From contig NZ_VEDO01000003.1 of the NCBI RefSeq assembly GCF_007677875.1, positions 62,001 through 126,000 of the forward strand: a stretch of 64,000 bases of DNA. Reading direction: 5' to 3'. The notes beneath the pieces are model-generated. The model had not been told where the DNA came from. It worked only from the letters and a program-made list of their open reading frames with translations, and did not search any database. The translations under genes were made by a program, and so were the position numbers. Below, in pieces: positions 38,126-46,466 of this stretch (positions within the stretch are counted from its first letter, which is position 1; each line of letters opens with the position of its first letter). The stretch comes from Variovorax boronicumulans. GTDB lineage: Bacteria; Pseudomonadota; Gammaproteobacteria; Burkholderiales; Burkholderiaceae_C.

Positions 38126-38157
38126 GGCTAATGCGGCTAACCTGGCTACCGTGGCTA
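38126..38157. repeat. Four GGCTA direct repeats, 9-bp period
   Basis: GGCTA begins at 38126, 38135, 38144 and 38153, each nine bases apart, with partly varying bases between. The array directly precedes the GCGAAC iterons and shares their nine-base rhythm. Confidence 0.75.
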
Positions 38158-38166
38158 AGCGGGGCC

Positions 38167-38252
38167 GCGAACAAAGCGAACTAGCGAACAATGAGCACTG
38201 GCGCGGGCTGGCGGCCGATTTCAGGGTTCGCGAACTATGCGAAGTAGCGAAC
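38167..38252. repeat. Iteron locus 1: two triplets of GCGAAC
   Basis: GCGAA(C/G) begins at 38167, 38176, 38184 and again at 38230, 38239, 38247. Within each triplet the spacing is 9 then 8 bases, and the triplets start 63 bases apart, all in the same orientation. The same hexamer and spacing recur at 46504-46702. This layout is typical of replication-initiator binding sites. Confidence 0.75.
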
Positions 38253-38417
38253 AAACCCCGCCCGGAGCCTGGGCCCAAAGTGCTGCCCGAATGGCCGGAT
38301 TGGCAGAGCGCGATTCCGCGTTCTGGTTGCGGATCAAGGGGTTGCGTGCGGCTAAGGCTGCTGCCCGCGGTGGGCCTTCAGCGGCTCCCGGGAATGTTTA
38401 TTGCCGGCCGGCGGCGC

Positions 38418-38642
38418 ATGAGTCCCGACATCCATCAAGTCGTAGAGGAAGGCCGGCGCGCCTTCATAGCCGGTGTCCCGCTCTCGAGTAATCCTTACAG
38501 CACGCACATGGAAGCGCGCATCGGCGCCAGGCTCCGGGACCTGGCCTGGTCGCACGGGTGGTTGCGAGCGCAGGCCGCTGCGAACCGCGCGGAGACCAGC
38601 GCGGTGGTGGCGAAGGCGCGCGCTGTGACGCGATCCCGGTGA
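38418..38642 (+). CDS. Small Rmf/CrpP-like protein, 74 aa
   Basis: A 74-aa protein with the pattern VEEGRRAFIAGVPLSSNPY ... DLAWSHGWLRA, resembling ribosome modulation factor and CrpP-like proteins, which are frequent in mobile elements. The ATG at 38418 begins where similarity starts; the frame is open further upstream but that part crosses the iteron repeats and is not protein-like. No good ribosome site is visible, so the start and the assignment are moderate. Confidence 0.5.
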   Translation: MSPDIHQVVEEGRRAFIAGVPLSSNPYSTHMEARIGARLRDLAWSHGWLRAQAAANRAETSAVVAKARAVTRSR

Positions 38643-38862
38643 CTACCGCGCCGCCCCGATCGAAAGGTCGTGCGCGCGGCCGTGCAGCGTCGATGCAGCG
38701 GCGCAGCCGATAAGAGGAGGAGCAGCGGGCGGCGTGCGGGCGGCTGAAGCCGGCGCAGGGCCAGGGGGTTCGCCGGGATAGACCGGCGCTGGCCCAGCGT
38801 GGCACCGCGCATCCCCGCCGCGGGGCCAGCCTGGCGCCGCTACAGTGCGGGCCGGAGGAAAG

Positions 38863-39495
38863 ATGGACGCGAAAACAGCAATCGAAAGCTTGAAGGCGCA
38901 GCTGGCAGAGATTCCGGCAGATCAAGCGCTGCGCGCCGGGGGTGTACTGGCGGCGATCCGCCAACTCGAAGGCTCGCCTCCGAACCTGAAGCAGGTACTG
39001 CTCAAGTTCCATGTCCGGGTCGCGGCTGGCATTGTCGCGAACGTCAATCGATTGACCGGCTGGCTTGTGGCGGCGCTTGGGGCCGCGCTCGCGCACATCG
39101 TCTCCAACTGGGAAACCACGAAGGCGCTGGTAGACGCTGACGCCCTTCGGTACGTCATGTGGCTCTATGTCTGGATCTTCAGCGCTCACATGCTCCAGCG
39201 AGTGTTCGGACTTTTCGTTGAGAACTGTGTTGCCGGCTTGGAGGTGGGCAAAGAAGGCGACATCGACGGGCTTGCGGTCGAGCAGGTTCCGTCATTCATC
39301 GACGGGATGAAACGTCCCTATGTGCGACCGTTCTCCTGGATCATGCAGAAGGGGCTGGACGGCATTCTTGCCGGACGCTTCGAAGTTACTGGAGAGCGCG
39401 CGATCAAAGCGGCTCAGATCTTGGTGGTGCTCGGCGTTGTGCAGATGGCCCTGGCCGCGGTTGCGATCTGGTCGGTCGCTCGCGGTCTGGGCTGA
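38863..39495 (+). CDS. Hypothetical island membrane protein, 210 aa
   Basis: An unrecognised 210-aa protein with three likely membrane segments (about residues 60-80, 100-120 and 185-205; for example ILVVLGVVQMALAAVAIWSV) and a soluble N-terminal helix region of about 50 residues. The ATG has GGAGGAAAG immediately upstream, a strong site. It is convergent with the 59-aa gene after the tape measure, stops four bases apart. It may be a cargo or superinfection-type membrane protein; that is a guess. Confidence 0.75.
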   Translation: MDAKTAIESLKAQLAEIPADQALRAGGVLAAIRQLEGSPPNLKQVLLKFHVRVAAGIVANVNRLTGWLVAALGAALAHIVSNWETTKALVDADALRYVMWLYVWIFSAHMLQRVFGLFVENCVAGLEVGKEGDIDGLAVEQVPSFIDGMKRPYVRPFSWIMQKGLDGILAGRFEVTGERAIKAAQILVVLGVVQMALAAVAIWSVARGLG

Positions 39496-39498
39496 GCT

Positions 39499-39678
39499 TC
39501 ACCGCCTCGCCTTGTCCTCTAGTTCCTCAATGCGCTTGTGCAGGTCTGCGATGTGCTTGGCCAGCACGCCCAGCGCCATGCCGGCGCTGAAGGCCGACAG
39601 CGTTGGGCCAGGTGGCCCGCCCTCGGCCGCGTGGAGCGCCAGGGCCAGCTCCAGGGCGATCTCCTCATCGATCTTCAA
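39499..39678 (-). CDS. Small protein coupled to tape measure, 59 aa
   Basis: A 59-aa protein rich in Ala/Leu with a charged coiled-coil C-terminus (AKHIADLHKRIEELEDKARR). The start is TTG overlapping the tape measure stop as TTGA, with GGAGGTG upstream, so it is translated only after the tape measure. Position suggests a tape-measure partner or small virion/assembly protein, but no family is recognised. Last gene of the long minus-strand unit. Confidence 0.6.
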   Translation of the reverse strand: MKIDEEIALELALALHAAEGGPPGPTLSAFSAGMALGVLAKHIADLHKRIEELEDKARR

Positions 39679-42600
39679 GGCGCCACCTCCGCGGTGCGCA
39701 TTGCCTGGCCGCCTTCGGTGACATCCTCCAGCAGCCGCTGCGAGGCCTCGGCCGCACGGGCGTTGCGCAACTGCAGGCTCGCCAGGCCGTCGCCCAGCTG
39801 CCGCAGGTCTTCCCGCATGCGTCGGATCTCGTCCTGCAGCCCCTGCACATCGCCCAGCATGCCGGCCGACTGGCTGGCGGTGTAGATGCGCGCGGGCGGC
39901 ATGTAGGCAAGCTCGGGGCCTTGCTCGCCGACCATCGCCCATCCGCCGCTGTGCGTGCCGCCGGCAGCGAAGGCCGGGACCGTGGTTCCCTGCGATGCCG
40001 CGATGGCCTTGGTTGTCTCCATCAGGCTGGCCGCGATCTGCGCCTGGAAGATCTTCAGGTCCACCGCGCTGCTGGCGGTCTTCTCGGCGAGCTCCAGCAC
40101 GGTGCGGCTGAGCTCGGGCAGCGAGGATGCCGCTTCTTGGTCGCCGGCCCGGGCCTGGGCAGTGGCTACCGCGAAGGCGCTCTGCGCGTAGGCCAGTCCT
40201 TCGGTCCCAGAGGTGGCCGCCTCGCCGCGAATGCGCTTGATCTCATCGACCAGGGTATCCCCGACCGACTGCCACGCCGCTTTCACGCGGTCTGCGGCGT
40301 CCTGCGCGGCTTTCGCTGCTGCGTCCGCGGTCTGCTTGTCCTGCAGCGCATAGATGGCCTGTTGAATGGCCCGGTTCTCGTCCGTGAGCAGCGCAGCCAG
40401 TTCGCGGCTTCGGATCTCGGCCGTGTTCCCCTGCAGCTGCAGCAGCTGCATCTCCAGTTGCTGGCGCTGCTGCAGCACCGATTCGGCCTGCCGCGCGGCT
40501 TCGGCCGTCTTGTCGATGACCGGTGTCAGCTCGGCGAACGCGCCTTGTAGGGAGAGGATGCCGGCGTATTGCTTCTGGCCGGCCTCGGTGCTGACGTTGA
40601 TTCCTTCGGCCATCGCGCGGAAGGCTGCGCGCGCCGCCTCGGCGTCGCCGGTCACGTCCGGCATCACCAGGCCAAGCGCGGTGAAGGCCGACGACACCCG
40701 GGCGATCGCCGCGGTGCGTTGCTCCTGCTCGGTGAAGTAGTTGGAGAAGTACCCGGTGATGTTCTGGTTCAGCGACTCGATGCCACCAGCAGCGGCGATC
40801 AGCCCGGCCGCGGTGTCGAAGGCCACGTTCTTGAGGTTGGCGAAGGGCAGCATGTTCAGCGTGTCGCGGAAGGACTTCACGTAGTCGATCTGCGCCTGGA
40901 TGCTAGCGAGCAGTTGAGATGCCGCCTCGTCGGTCAGTTTCTCGGCATCGATGCCGGTCAGCTGCGCTTTGATGGCCTTGGGGAGATCGGTCGCCGCCTG
41001 CAGGGCCTGGATGGTCACCTGCAGCATGTCGGTCGCGAAGTTCTTGACCGCAGTCTCGGCGTTCGGACTGCGGGTGCTGGTGGTCTCGAATGGACTGCCT
41101 GCGCCCGTGGCCGACTCGCCGAACTTCGTGCCGTCGTTCAGGGTGCCGCCTGCGAACACGCCGCCGCGGCCCTTGCCTGAGGTCTCCAAACCGGCTTGGA
41201 AGCTGCTCAGCGCTGCGGTCGAGCCGAGATCCTTGAACAGCTCGTTGATGCCCTTGGTGGTGCCCGTCATCAGCTCGGTGATGTAGTCCTTGGCGAACTC
41301 GCCGCCGCTCGGGCCGACCACGAAGGTGGGCTGTCCCTGCACACCGTCGATGTACCCGCCACGGCGGTAGTCCAACACCTCGTCGCCCTCGAAGTTGATG
41401 CCGTAGTGGCCGCCGTAGCGCTTCTCGCCCTTGCCAGCGAAGGCCATGATCGCAAGGACCGCCGCCGCCGCGATCCAGCCGTAGGGCCCCATGCCAGCGA
41501 GAGCGCTGGTGGCCGGCGCACTGCCCGCAGCAGCGGTGCCAACGCTGCTCACAGCGGTAGCGGTGCTCGCGCTGCCGATGGCTACGCCGGTCCCGCCGGT
41601 CCCGAGCATGGCGGTTCCAGTGCCCAGAACGCCACCGGAGCTACCCAGTATGGTCCCGGTGCCCAATGCAGTACCGGAACCCAGCGCACCACCGGCCAGC
41701 GCGGTGCTAGCCGTGCCAGCGAGCGCCGCGCTTCCGCCGAACAGGGCGGGGGCGGTGTAGAAGGCCGAGCCCAGGCTGCTGGTGACACCCGATGCCGCAT
41801 TGGCCCCGGTGAACCAGCTGTAAGCCTTGCTGCCCATGTCGTACAGCGACTTGCCGTCCTTGACCATGCCCAGGATGCCGCCGCCGGTGCTGCTGCCGGT
41901 GCCCAGGACACTGGAGATGGTGCCGCTGACCGGCTCCATGATGGCGCTGATCGTGGGCCGCAGGATCAGCGTCTTGAACATGTTCTCGGTGGTGTCGCGC
42001 AGGTTCTGCGCGAAGCTCTTGCCGTCCTCGAAGCCACGCAGAAGGGCATCGGTCAGCGACTTGTTGATGTCGTCGGTATAGCGCTGCCACTCCTCGGAAG
42101 CCTTCTTCGCGGCTTCGCCCGCGGCCTTGGCGGTTTCCTCAGCCTCTTCCTTCTCGGCGGTGCCGCGCTTGGCTGCAGCCAGGTCGCGCAGCGCCTTGGC
42201 TTCCTCGCGGTACAGCTTGGCGGCTTCCTTGTCGGCGACGGTGCTCTCCAGCATCGACGCGCGGCGCTCCTTGTCGGCTGCTGCTTCCTCCAACTTGGCA
42301 ACCTCCAGGCCGGCCACCTCGGTGCGTGACAGGCCGATGGCGGCGGCCGCCTCGCGTTCGCGCTGGATCTGGTTGGCCAGGCCAGCGATGGAGTTCTGCC
42401 GGGCCTCGGTCAGGTCGGCATAGGCCTTGGCTGCCTCACCAGCTTCGGCGGCTTCGGTCTGCGCGGTCTTCTGCAGGCGCTCGATGCTGGCCAGCTGCTC
42501 GACCAGCTGGAGGGCGTTGGCCTTGCGCGCGCCGGTCAGGTCTTGCTCGACCTTGATGCGCAAGCGCTGGCTTTCCGTTAGCTTGGCGCCGCTGATGAGC

Positions 42601-44099
42601 TCGGCCTGCTCAAGTGCGATCTTCTCCTTGATGCTCTCGATGAAGGTCTTGTATGCGTTCGCTGCGGCCTTGCTCGCGGCGTCCTCGACGCGGGGCGGTG
42701 GTGGCGGCGCCGGCCGCTCAGGCTCTTTCGCGGCGGGCCGGTTGGCTGCTGCCGTGCGGGCGTTCAGGATGCGATCGACAGTCGCTTCCCACTCCTTGCG
42801 CGCTGCGACGGCGTCTTCTTTGACTGCCTGGCCGATGGCCTGAAAGCCCGAGATGTCGAGCGTGGCCAGCGCGACGACCTGGGCCGCCAGCGCCCCGATC
42901 TCGCGGCCGATGCCGGTCAGGGTGGACGCGACGGTGACGCCGACCACCGCCACCGTCTCGAATACCGTAGCGATGCCTTCCTGCACCGTCTTCATGGCAC
43001 CGGTGGATCGGGTGTTTTCGTCCGTGGCGCTGTTCATGGCGCTCAGAATCGTGGTCAGATCCTTGACGGCACCGGAGGCCAGCAGCACCGAGTCGTAGAT
43101 CACGCTGCCGGTGTTGTTGGTGTTGATCGTGCGGAACAGCTCATCCCAGGTGTCGCCGAGTTCGGAGATCGCACCGTCCAAGGTCTTGGCCCGGGTCTCC
43201 ATGGCGCCGGCGAACTGGGTGTCGCCGATGGCCTGCAGATACTTCGTGATCTCCTTGGCGTTGTTGCCGATGGTGGTGGTCACGCCTTGGAAGGTCAGCG
43301 ACACCTGCGCGCCTTCCTGCTTGGCCTTGATGCCGAACTCCTTGAGCCGCTCGAACTCGCCGGTCGAGGCGTCCGCGACAGCTTCGATCATCTGGTTCAG
43401 GCTCTTGCCCATGGCCGCAGAGGTGTTGCCGAAGCTGGTGAGCGCAGCGCGCGTCGGGTCCAGGCCCAGCGACTTCATCTTGATGAAGCCTTCCGTTGCC
43501 TGCGCCAGGCCGAAGGGAGTCTCGGAAGCGAAGTCCTTGAGCCACGCCAGCTCCTGCTCTGCGGCCTTGCTGCTGCCCGTCACGGTCACCAGGCTGGAGT
43601 TCAGCACGTCGATCTCGCGCTGCACCGAGATGAGCTTGGCGGCGAAGGCCGTGAACGACACCGCGGCGAACACGCTGGCCAGCACCGGGCCGATCTTGGT
43701 GATCTCCGTCCGCCAGTTGGTGGTGGCTTCGGTGGCTTGGGCGGTCTTGTCGCGGGCGGCGTCCAGCTGGTCGAGCACGGGGCGGATGGCTTGCGAGCTG
43801 ATGCCGCGCTGATTGGCCAGGCTTTCCCAGTATTCGCGGCTCTCGCGCGAGCCGGCCTGCATGGACGCGATCTGCCGCTGGATCTGCTGCTCGAGGCTGC
43901 GCGTGGCGCGCTCGACGGTGCGGGCAGTGTTGTCGCCGCCGCGGCCGACAGAGGACAGGCCCTCGCTGGCCCGGCGCCCGGCGCGCTCTGCGACATTGCC
44001 CAGGTCTTCGACGGCACGCTTGCCGCGGGCCATGCCTGATTCGACGCCGGACACGTCGGCGCCCATGACGATGTTGGATTGAAGGTCAGTGTTGGCCAT
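39675..44099 (-). CDS. Phage tail tape measure protein
   Basis: A 1474-aa tape measure protein. The N-terminal third has the TP901-type core (FASETPFGLAQATEGFIKMKS, TSFGNTSAAMGKSLNQMIEAVA, FERLKEFGIKAKQ), the middle is long coiled coil rich in Ala/Glu (about 455-700), followed by Gly/Thr-rich repeats and hydrophobic segments (about 780-880). The region LPEFAAGGTHSGGWAMVGEQ-like near the end (PAFAAGGTHSGG) is also typical. The family rule of about 1.5 angstrom per residue implies a tail near 200 nm. No tail tube, chaperone or tip gene accompanies it, which is very unusual. Confidence 0.9.
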   Translation of the reverse strand: MANTDLQSNIVMGADVSGVESGMARGKRAVEDLGNVAERAGRRASEGLSSVGRGGDNTARTVERATRSLEQQIQRQIASMQAGSRESREYWESLANQRGISSQAIRPVLDQLDAARDKTAQATEATTNWRTEITKIGPVLASVFAAVSFTAFAAKLISVQREIDVLNSSLVTVTGSSKAAEQELAWLKDFASETPFGLAQATEGFIKMKSLGLDPTRAALTSFGNTSAAMGKSLNQMIEAVADASTGEFERLKEFGIKAKQEGAQVSLTFQGVTTTIGNNAKEITKYLQAIGDTQFAGAMETRAKTLDGAISELGDTWDELFRTINTNNTGSVIYDSVLLASGAVKDLTTILSAMNSATDENTRSTGAMKTVQEGIATVFETVAVVGVTVASTLTGIGREIGALAAQVVALATLDISGFQAIGQAVKEDAVAARKEWEATVDRILNARTAAANRPAAKEPERPAPPPPPRVEDAASKAAANAYKTFIESIKEKIALEQAELISGAKLTESQRLRIKVEQDLTGARKANALQLVEQLASIERLQKTAQTEAAEAGEAAKAYADLTEARQNSIAGLANQIQREREAAAAIGLSRTEVAGLEVAKLEEAAADKERRASMLESTVADKEAAKLYREEAKALRDLAAAKRGTAEKEEAEETAKAAGEAAKKASEEWQRYTDDINKSLTDALLRGFEDGKSFAQNLRDTTENMFKTLILRPTISAIMEPVSGTISSVLGTGSSTGGGILGMVKDGKSLYDMGSKAYSWFTGANAASGVTSSLGSAFYTAPALFGGSAALAGTASTALAGGALGSGTALGTGTILGSSGGVLGTGTAMLGTGGTGVAIGSASTATAVSSVGTAAAGSAPATSALAGMGPYGWIAAAAVLAIMAFAGKGEKRYGGHYGINFEGDEVLDYRRGGYIDGVQGQPTFVVGPSGGEFAKDYITELMTGTTKGINELFKDLGSTAALSSFQAGLETSGKGRGGVFAGGTLNDGTKFGESATGAGSPFETTSTRSPNAETAVKNFATDMLQVTIQALQAATDLPKAIKAQLTGIDAEKLTDEAASQLLASIQAQIDYVKSFRDTLNMLPFANLKNVAFDTAAGLIAAAGGIESLNQNITGYFSNYFTEQEQRTAAIARVSSAFTALGLVMPDVTGDAEAARAAFRAMAEGINVSTEAGQKQYAGILSLQGAFAELTPVIDKTAEAARQAESVLQQRQQLEMQLLQLQGNTAEIRSRELAALLTDENRAIQQAIYALQDKQTADAAAKAAQDAADRVKAAWQSVGDTLVDEIKRIRGEAATSGTEGLAYAQSAFAVATAQARAGDQEAASSLPELSRTVLELAEKTASSAVDLKIFQAQIAASLMETTKAIAASQGTTVPAFAAGGTHSGGWAMVGEQGPELAYMPPARIYTASQSAGMLGDVQGLQDEIRRMREDLRQLGDGLASLQLRNARAAEASQRLLEDVTEGGQAMRTAEVAP

Positions 44100-44247
44100 G
44101 ACAGCCTTTCAGTTGGAGGCCCTGGCGCCCGTCTCGGGGCCAGAGGCTGAATTTCATATTTCGCGGGTGCGGAAATGGACCGGACAGGGCGGTTTCCAGC
44201 CCCTCAGCCCCCAGAGATTCGATGCCCCCGGGGGTGCCGCCAAGGCA

Positions 44248-44280
44248 AACGCCCCGCTGGGCGAGACCATGCGGGGCGTT
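44248..44280. terminator. Stem-loop between capsid and tape measure genes
   Basis: AACGCCCCGC (44248-44257) pairs perfectly with GCGGGGCGTT (44271-44280) over a 13-base loop. On the minus strand it follows the capsid stop by eight bases and ends in TTTG, so it may be a weak terminator or an mRNA-protecting hairpin after the capsid gene. Confidence 0.55.
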
Positions 44281-44287
44281 CAGTCGA

Positions 44288-45469
44288 TCAGGAGGTGCCG
44301 ATCTTCAGGGCCTTGATCGCATCGTTGTTGAGCACGATGCCTGCCAGCCGACGGCGCACGTAGAACTTGACGTGGCCCACGTTGGTCAGCTGGTCAACCG
44401 TGATGCGGGCCGGGCCGCGCTCGACCAACATGTAGCCGCGGCGGAAGTTGCCGAACAGCACGGGGTGGTTGCCGGCCGCCACGGGGTCCAGGCCGTCAGC
44501 GCTGCGCACTGGGTATCCCAGCAGGCGGGCCGGGATGCTCTCGCTGATGGCCGGCTGCAGCAGGTACTGGCCCGTGCTGTCCTTGAGCTTGGCGACGCTG
44601 GCCATGGCGTTGCGGCTCATCAGCCAAGCGACGCCGCGCGGGTCGTTGAGGTACTGGCTCTTGACGCGGAACACTAGGTCGATGAGGCCATCGGCGGTGA
44701 TCTGCGACGCATGGCCGCTCGGCACGTACTCGATCACGTCCGGCGCACGGCTGCCGGCGTCGTCGGTCACTGCGGTGGGCGCCGAGTTCAGGATGCCCGT
44801 GGGCTTGTTGACCCCGTTGCCGCGGATGATGGCGTCTGCCTCACGCTCGGCGAAGTCCTCCGCGACCGACTCGGACAGCCAGTCCACCACGTCGAACATG
44901 ATGTCGTCCAGGGACCACTCCGACACTTGGGGATAGGCGTAGAGCTCGCCGTGCGTGGGCTTGCGCTCGCGCAGCGTCGGGGTGGCGGTGCCGGCGCGCG
45001 TGCCGGTCTCGCCGACCCAGCCCGACGTGGCGCTGTTGATGGACACCAGCGCCTTGAAGTCCGACGTGCTGGCGGGGACAACCTTCACCAGGTCGCGCAG
45101 CACGTTCATGCGGTTCAGGCGCTTCTCGATCTCGCCGTAGATCTGCATGGGCACCGCGTAACCGCCGCCGGACTGCGAACCGATCGTCACGTCCTTCTGC
45201 TCGAACGCTTCGGCTTCGGCCTTGCCGAGCATGGAGATCGTGTGCGAGTCGTGGGGCTTGCGCACCCAGTTCTTGAACGCGAGCAGGTGCTGTGCTGCTG
45301 CCTTGGTCTCGATGGCGCCGGGGCGGTCGCCTTGGAAGCCCTTGCCTTCGATGGCCTCCAGGCGGCTGGTCAGTTCATCGACGCGCCGACCTTGGGTCTG
45401 CTTGAACGCATCGATGGATTGCAAGGTCTGGTCGATCGCTTGCTTGATTTCGGGGAATTGGTAAGACAT
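44288..45469 (-). CDS. HK97-type phage major capsid protein
   Basis: A 393-aa major capsid protein of the HK97 fold. The first 100 residues are a coiled-coil scaffold-like delta region (IKQAIDQTLQSIDAFKQTQ, VDELTSRLEAIEG); the capsid domain starts at SGGGYAVPMQIYGEIEKRL and includes SATSGWVGETGTRAG, DVVDWLSESVAEDFAEREA and IIRGNGVNKPTGILN. No head protease gene, normally next to it, is present. The ATG at 45469 was chosen because it starts the delta region and follows a leader hairpin. In this island it could form a private, size-adjusted capsid or redirect a helper's assembly. Confidence 0.92.
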   Translation of the reverse strand: MSYQFPEIKQAIDQTLQSIDAFKQTQGRRVDELTSRLEAIEGKGFQGDRPGAIETKAAAQHLLAFKNWVRKPHDSHTISMLGKAEAEAFEQKDVTIGSQSGGGYAVPMQIYGEIEKRLNRMNVLRDLVKVVPASTSDFKALVSINSATSGWVGETGTRAGTATPTLRERKPTHGELYAYPQVSEWSLDDIMFDVVDWLSESVAEDFAEREADAIIRGNGVNKPTGILNSAPTAVTDDAGSRAPDVIEYVPSGHASQITADGLIDLVFRVKSQYLNDPRGVAWLMSRNAMASVAKLKDSTGQYLLQPAISESIPARLLGYPVRSADGLDPVAAGNHPVLFGNFRRGYMLVERGPARITVDQLTNVGHVKFYVRRRLAGIVLNNDAIKALKIGTS

Positions 45470-45494
45470 GGTGCGTGGACCTTTCGTGTGGATG

Positions 45495-45532
45495 AAAAGG
45501 CCTCGCGCCAATTTGCGGGAGTACGCGAGGCC
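45495..45532 (-). terminator. Leader stem-loop with T-run before capsid gene
   Basis: GGCCTCGCG and CGCGAGGCC (45499-45507, 45524-45532) pair perfectly around a 16-base loop, and on the minus strand TTTT follows. It lies about 25 bases before the capsid ATG, so it would act as an attenuator of capsid expression or as the end of the replication-gene transcript. Confidence 0.6.
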
Positions 45533-45611
45533 GTAGCAGGCATCCGGGTAGGTCCGTGAGCGTCGCGCTCACATCACAGTCAGATCCAACTTAGGCCCCA
45601 CGCCCGCAGCG

Positions 45612-45830
45612 TCACGCAGCAGGGGAGACGGTGTCCATTTTCTCTCCTTCCAAGGTCTCACGCAACTCTTCCAGTTGCGAACGTAGCTCATCAGCCTCAG
45701 CGCGACGGGCATCGACCAGGGCAGGCCAGCCGGCGCTGATGAAGCGCTTGGCGTGCACGCGGGACAGGCCCGCATCGCGCAGCGCACGCTCGATCAAGCG
45801 GCGCTCGGGGATCGGCTTCTCGTCAGCCAT
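45612..45830 (-). CDS. Small phage protein upstream of capsid, 72 aa
   Basis: A 72-aa protein with a helix-turn-helix-like start (ERRLIERALRDAGLSRVHAKRF) and a coiled-coil end (ADELRSQLEELRETLEGEK). Small proteins with this look often precede HK97 capsid genes in prophages. Its ATG overlaps the stop of the 37-aa frame upstream (TGATG). Function unknown. Confidence 0.65.
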   Translation of the reverse strand: MADEKPIPERRLIERALRDAGLSRVHAKRFISAGWPALVDARRAEADELRSQLEELRETLEGEKMDTVSPAA

Positions 45831-45943
45831 CAGGGCACCCAGCGCGACAGGTTGGCCGCTTTGCTGCGGCTGGTGATCTTGCGCAGGAAGCGCTCGACCA
45901 GGCGGCGCCGCATGTGCCGGTGGCGAAGGTCACGGAGCGTCAT
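45830..45943 (-). CDS. Very small basic protein, 37 aa
   Basis: A 37-codon frame opening MTLRDLRHRHMRRRLVERFL, strongly basic. Its stop overlaps the next ATG as TGATG and its start overlaps the end of the preceding 66-aa gene, in keeping with the chain of coupled genes here. There is no clear ribosome site and no known family, so support is mainly positional. Confidence 0.4.
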   Translation of the reverse strand: MTLRDLRHRHMRRRLVERFLRKITSRSKAANLSRWVP

Positions 45944-46130
45944 AGGGGCCCTTCTTTTTCTTCAGCTGGCGGTGCTGCGCCGGTGGGTACTTCGGAGCGG
46001 ACCAGCGCCGGTGCGGCAGCGGGCCTTTGGGCGATGGCGTGGCCGATGTCGGCTTCATGGCTTGGCTTGCGAACAGAAGGTGGAAGACGGCCGCGATGGC
46101 CTGCGGGTCGGCTCGATGGGGATGTGCCAT
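45930..46130 (-). CDS. Hypothetical small island protein, 66 aa
   Basis: A 66-aa protein opening MAHPHRADPQAIAAVFHLLF with a basic, Pro/Lys-rich tail. It starts four bases after the stop of the TubC-like gene. A competing frame with ATGA overlap (start 46137) encodes a composition that looks non-coding, whereas this frame has high third-position GC, so it is preferred. No family is recognised. Confidence 0.5.
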   Translation of the reverse strand: MAHPHRADPQAIAAVFHLLFASQAMKPTSATPSPKGPLPHRRWSAPKYPPAQHRQLKKKKGPYDAP

Positions 46131-46133
46131 GGC

Positions 46134-46466
46134 TCATGCTCCACGTCCAGGATGCGCTTGGCGCAGGTGGGCGAGGAGATCGGCCCGTAGGTGCGGCGGC
46201 GTGTCAGCGATGTCGCGCTTCCAGTCCTCGCGGGCGAGGTGGCTGTCGTCGTGGTGGTCGCTGCTGCGCATGGCCGCGGCGATCAGGTCGGCGGTCATGG
46301 CCTCGACCTCGTGCAGGTAGGCCATCAGCGCCGGCTTATGCTCGATCAGCACGGCGCGCAGGGCGGGTGTAAGGCGGGACGTGGGCGCGAGCACCAGGTC
46401 GGGGCCGTCCGCGTCTATCGTCATGCCGGCGTCGAACACCAGGCGGCAGATGTCGGCGGGCGTCAT
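46134..46466 (-). CDS. TubC docking-domain-like protein
   Basis: A 110-aa protein whose first 50 residues (TPADICRLVFDAGMTIDADG ... LRAVLIEHKPALMAYLHEVE) resemble the TubC N-terminal docking domain, a small fold often found beside primase genes of islands. The remainder is charged. Its ATG overlaps the primase stop (ATGA), so it is made with the primase and may be its accessory factor; that role is inferred. Confidence 0.7.
   Translation of the reverse strand: MTPADICRLVFDAGMTIDADGPDLVLAPTSRLTPALRAVLIEHKPALMAYLHEVEAMTADLIAAAMRSSDHHDDSHLAREDWKRDIADTPPHLRADLLAHLRQAHPGRGA

Larger units (their letters stand above)
38098..38417. other. 320-base gap with two repeat families
   Basis: No gene is supported here. 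The stretch holds four GGCTA repeats at an exact nine-base period (38126-38157) followed by two triplets of GCGAAC repeats (38167-38189 and 38230-38252). The rest, to the 74-aa gene, shows no feature I can name. Short open frames through it are shadows of the repeats. Confidence 0.6.

Noticed and set aside
38151-38417. Extending the 74-aa gene upstream to a GTG at 38151
   Set aside because: The extra part crosses the GGCTA/GCGAAC repeats and shows no protein-like character or ribosome site.
45940-46137. Alternative 65-aa frame with ATGA overlap
   Set aside because: Its composition (Pro/Arg/Ser-rich) looks non-coding compared with the 66-aa frame starting at 46130; only the overlap speaks for it.
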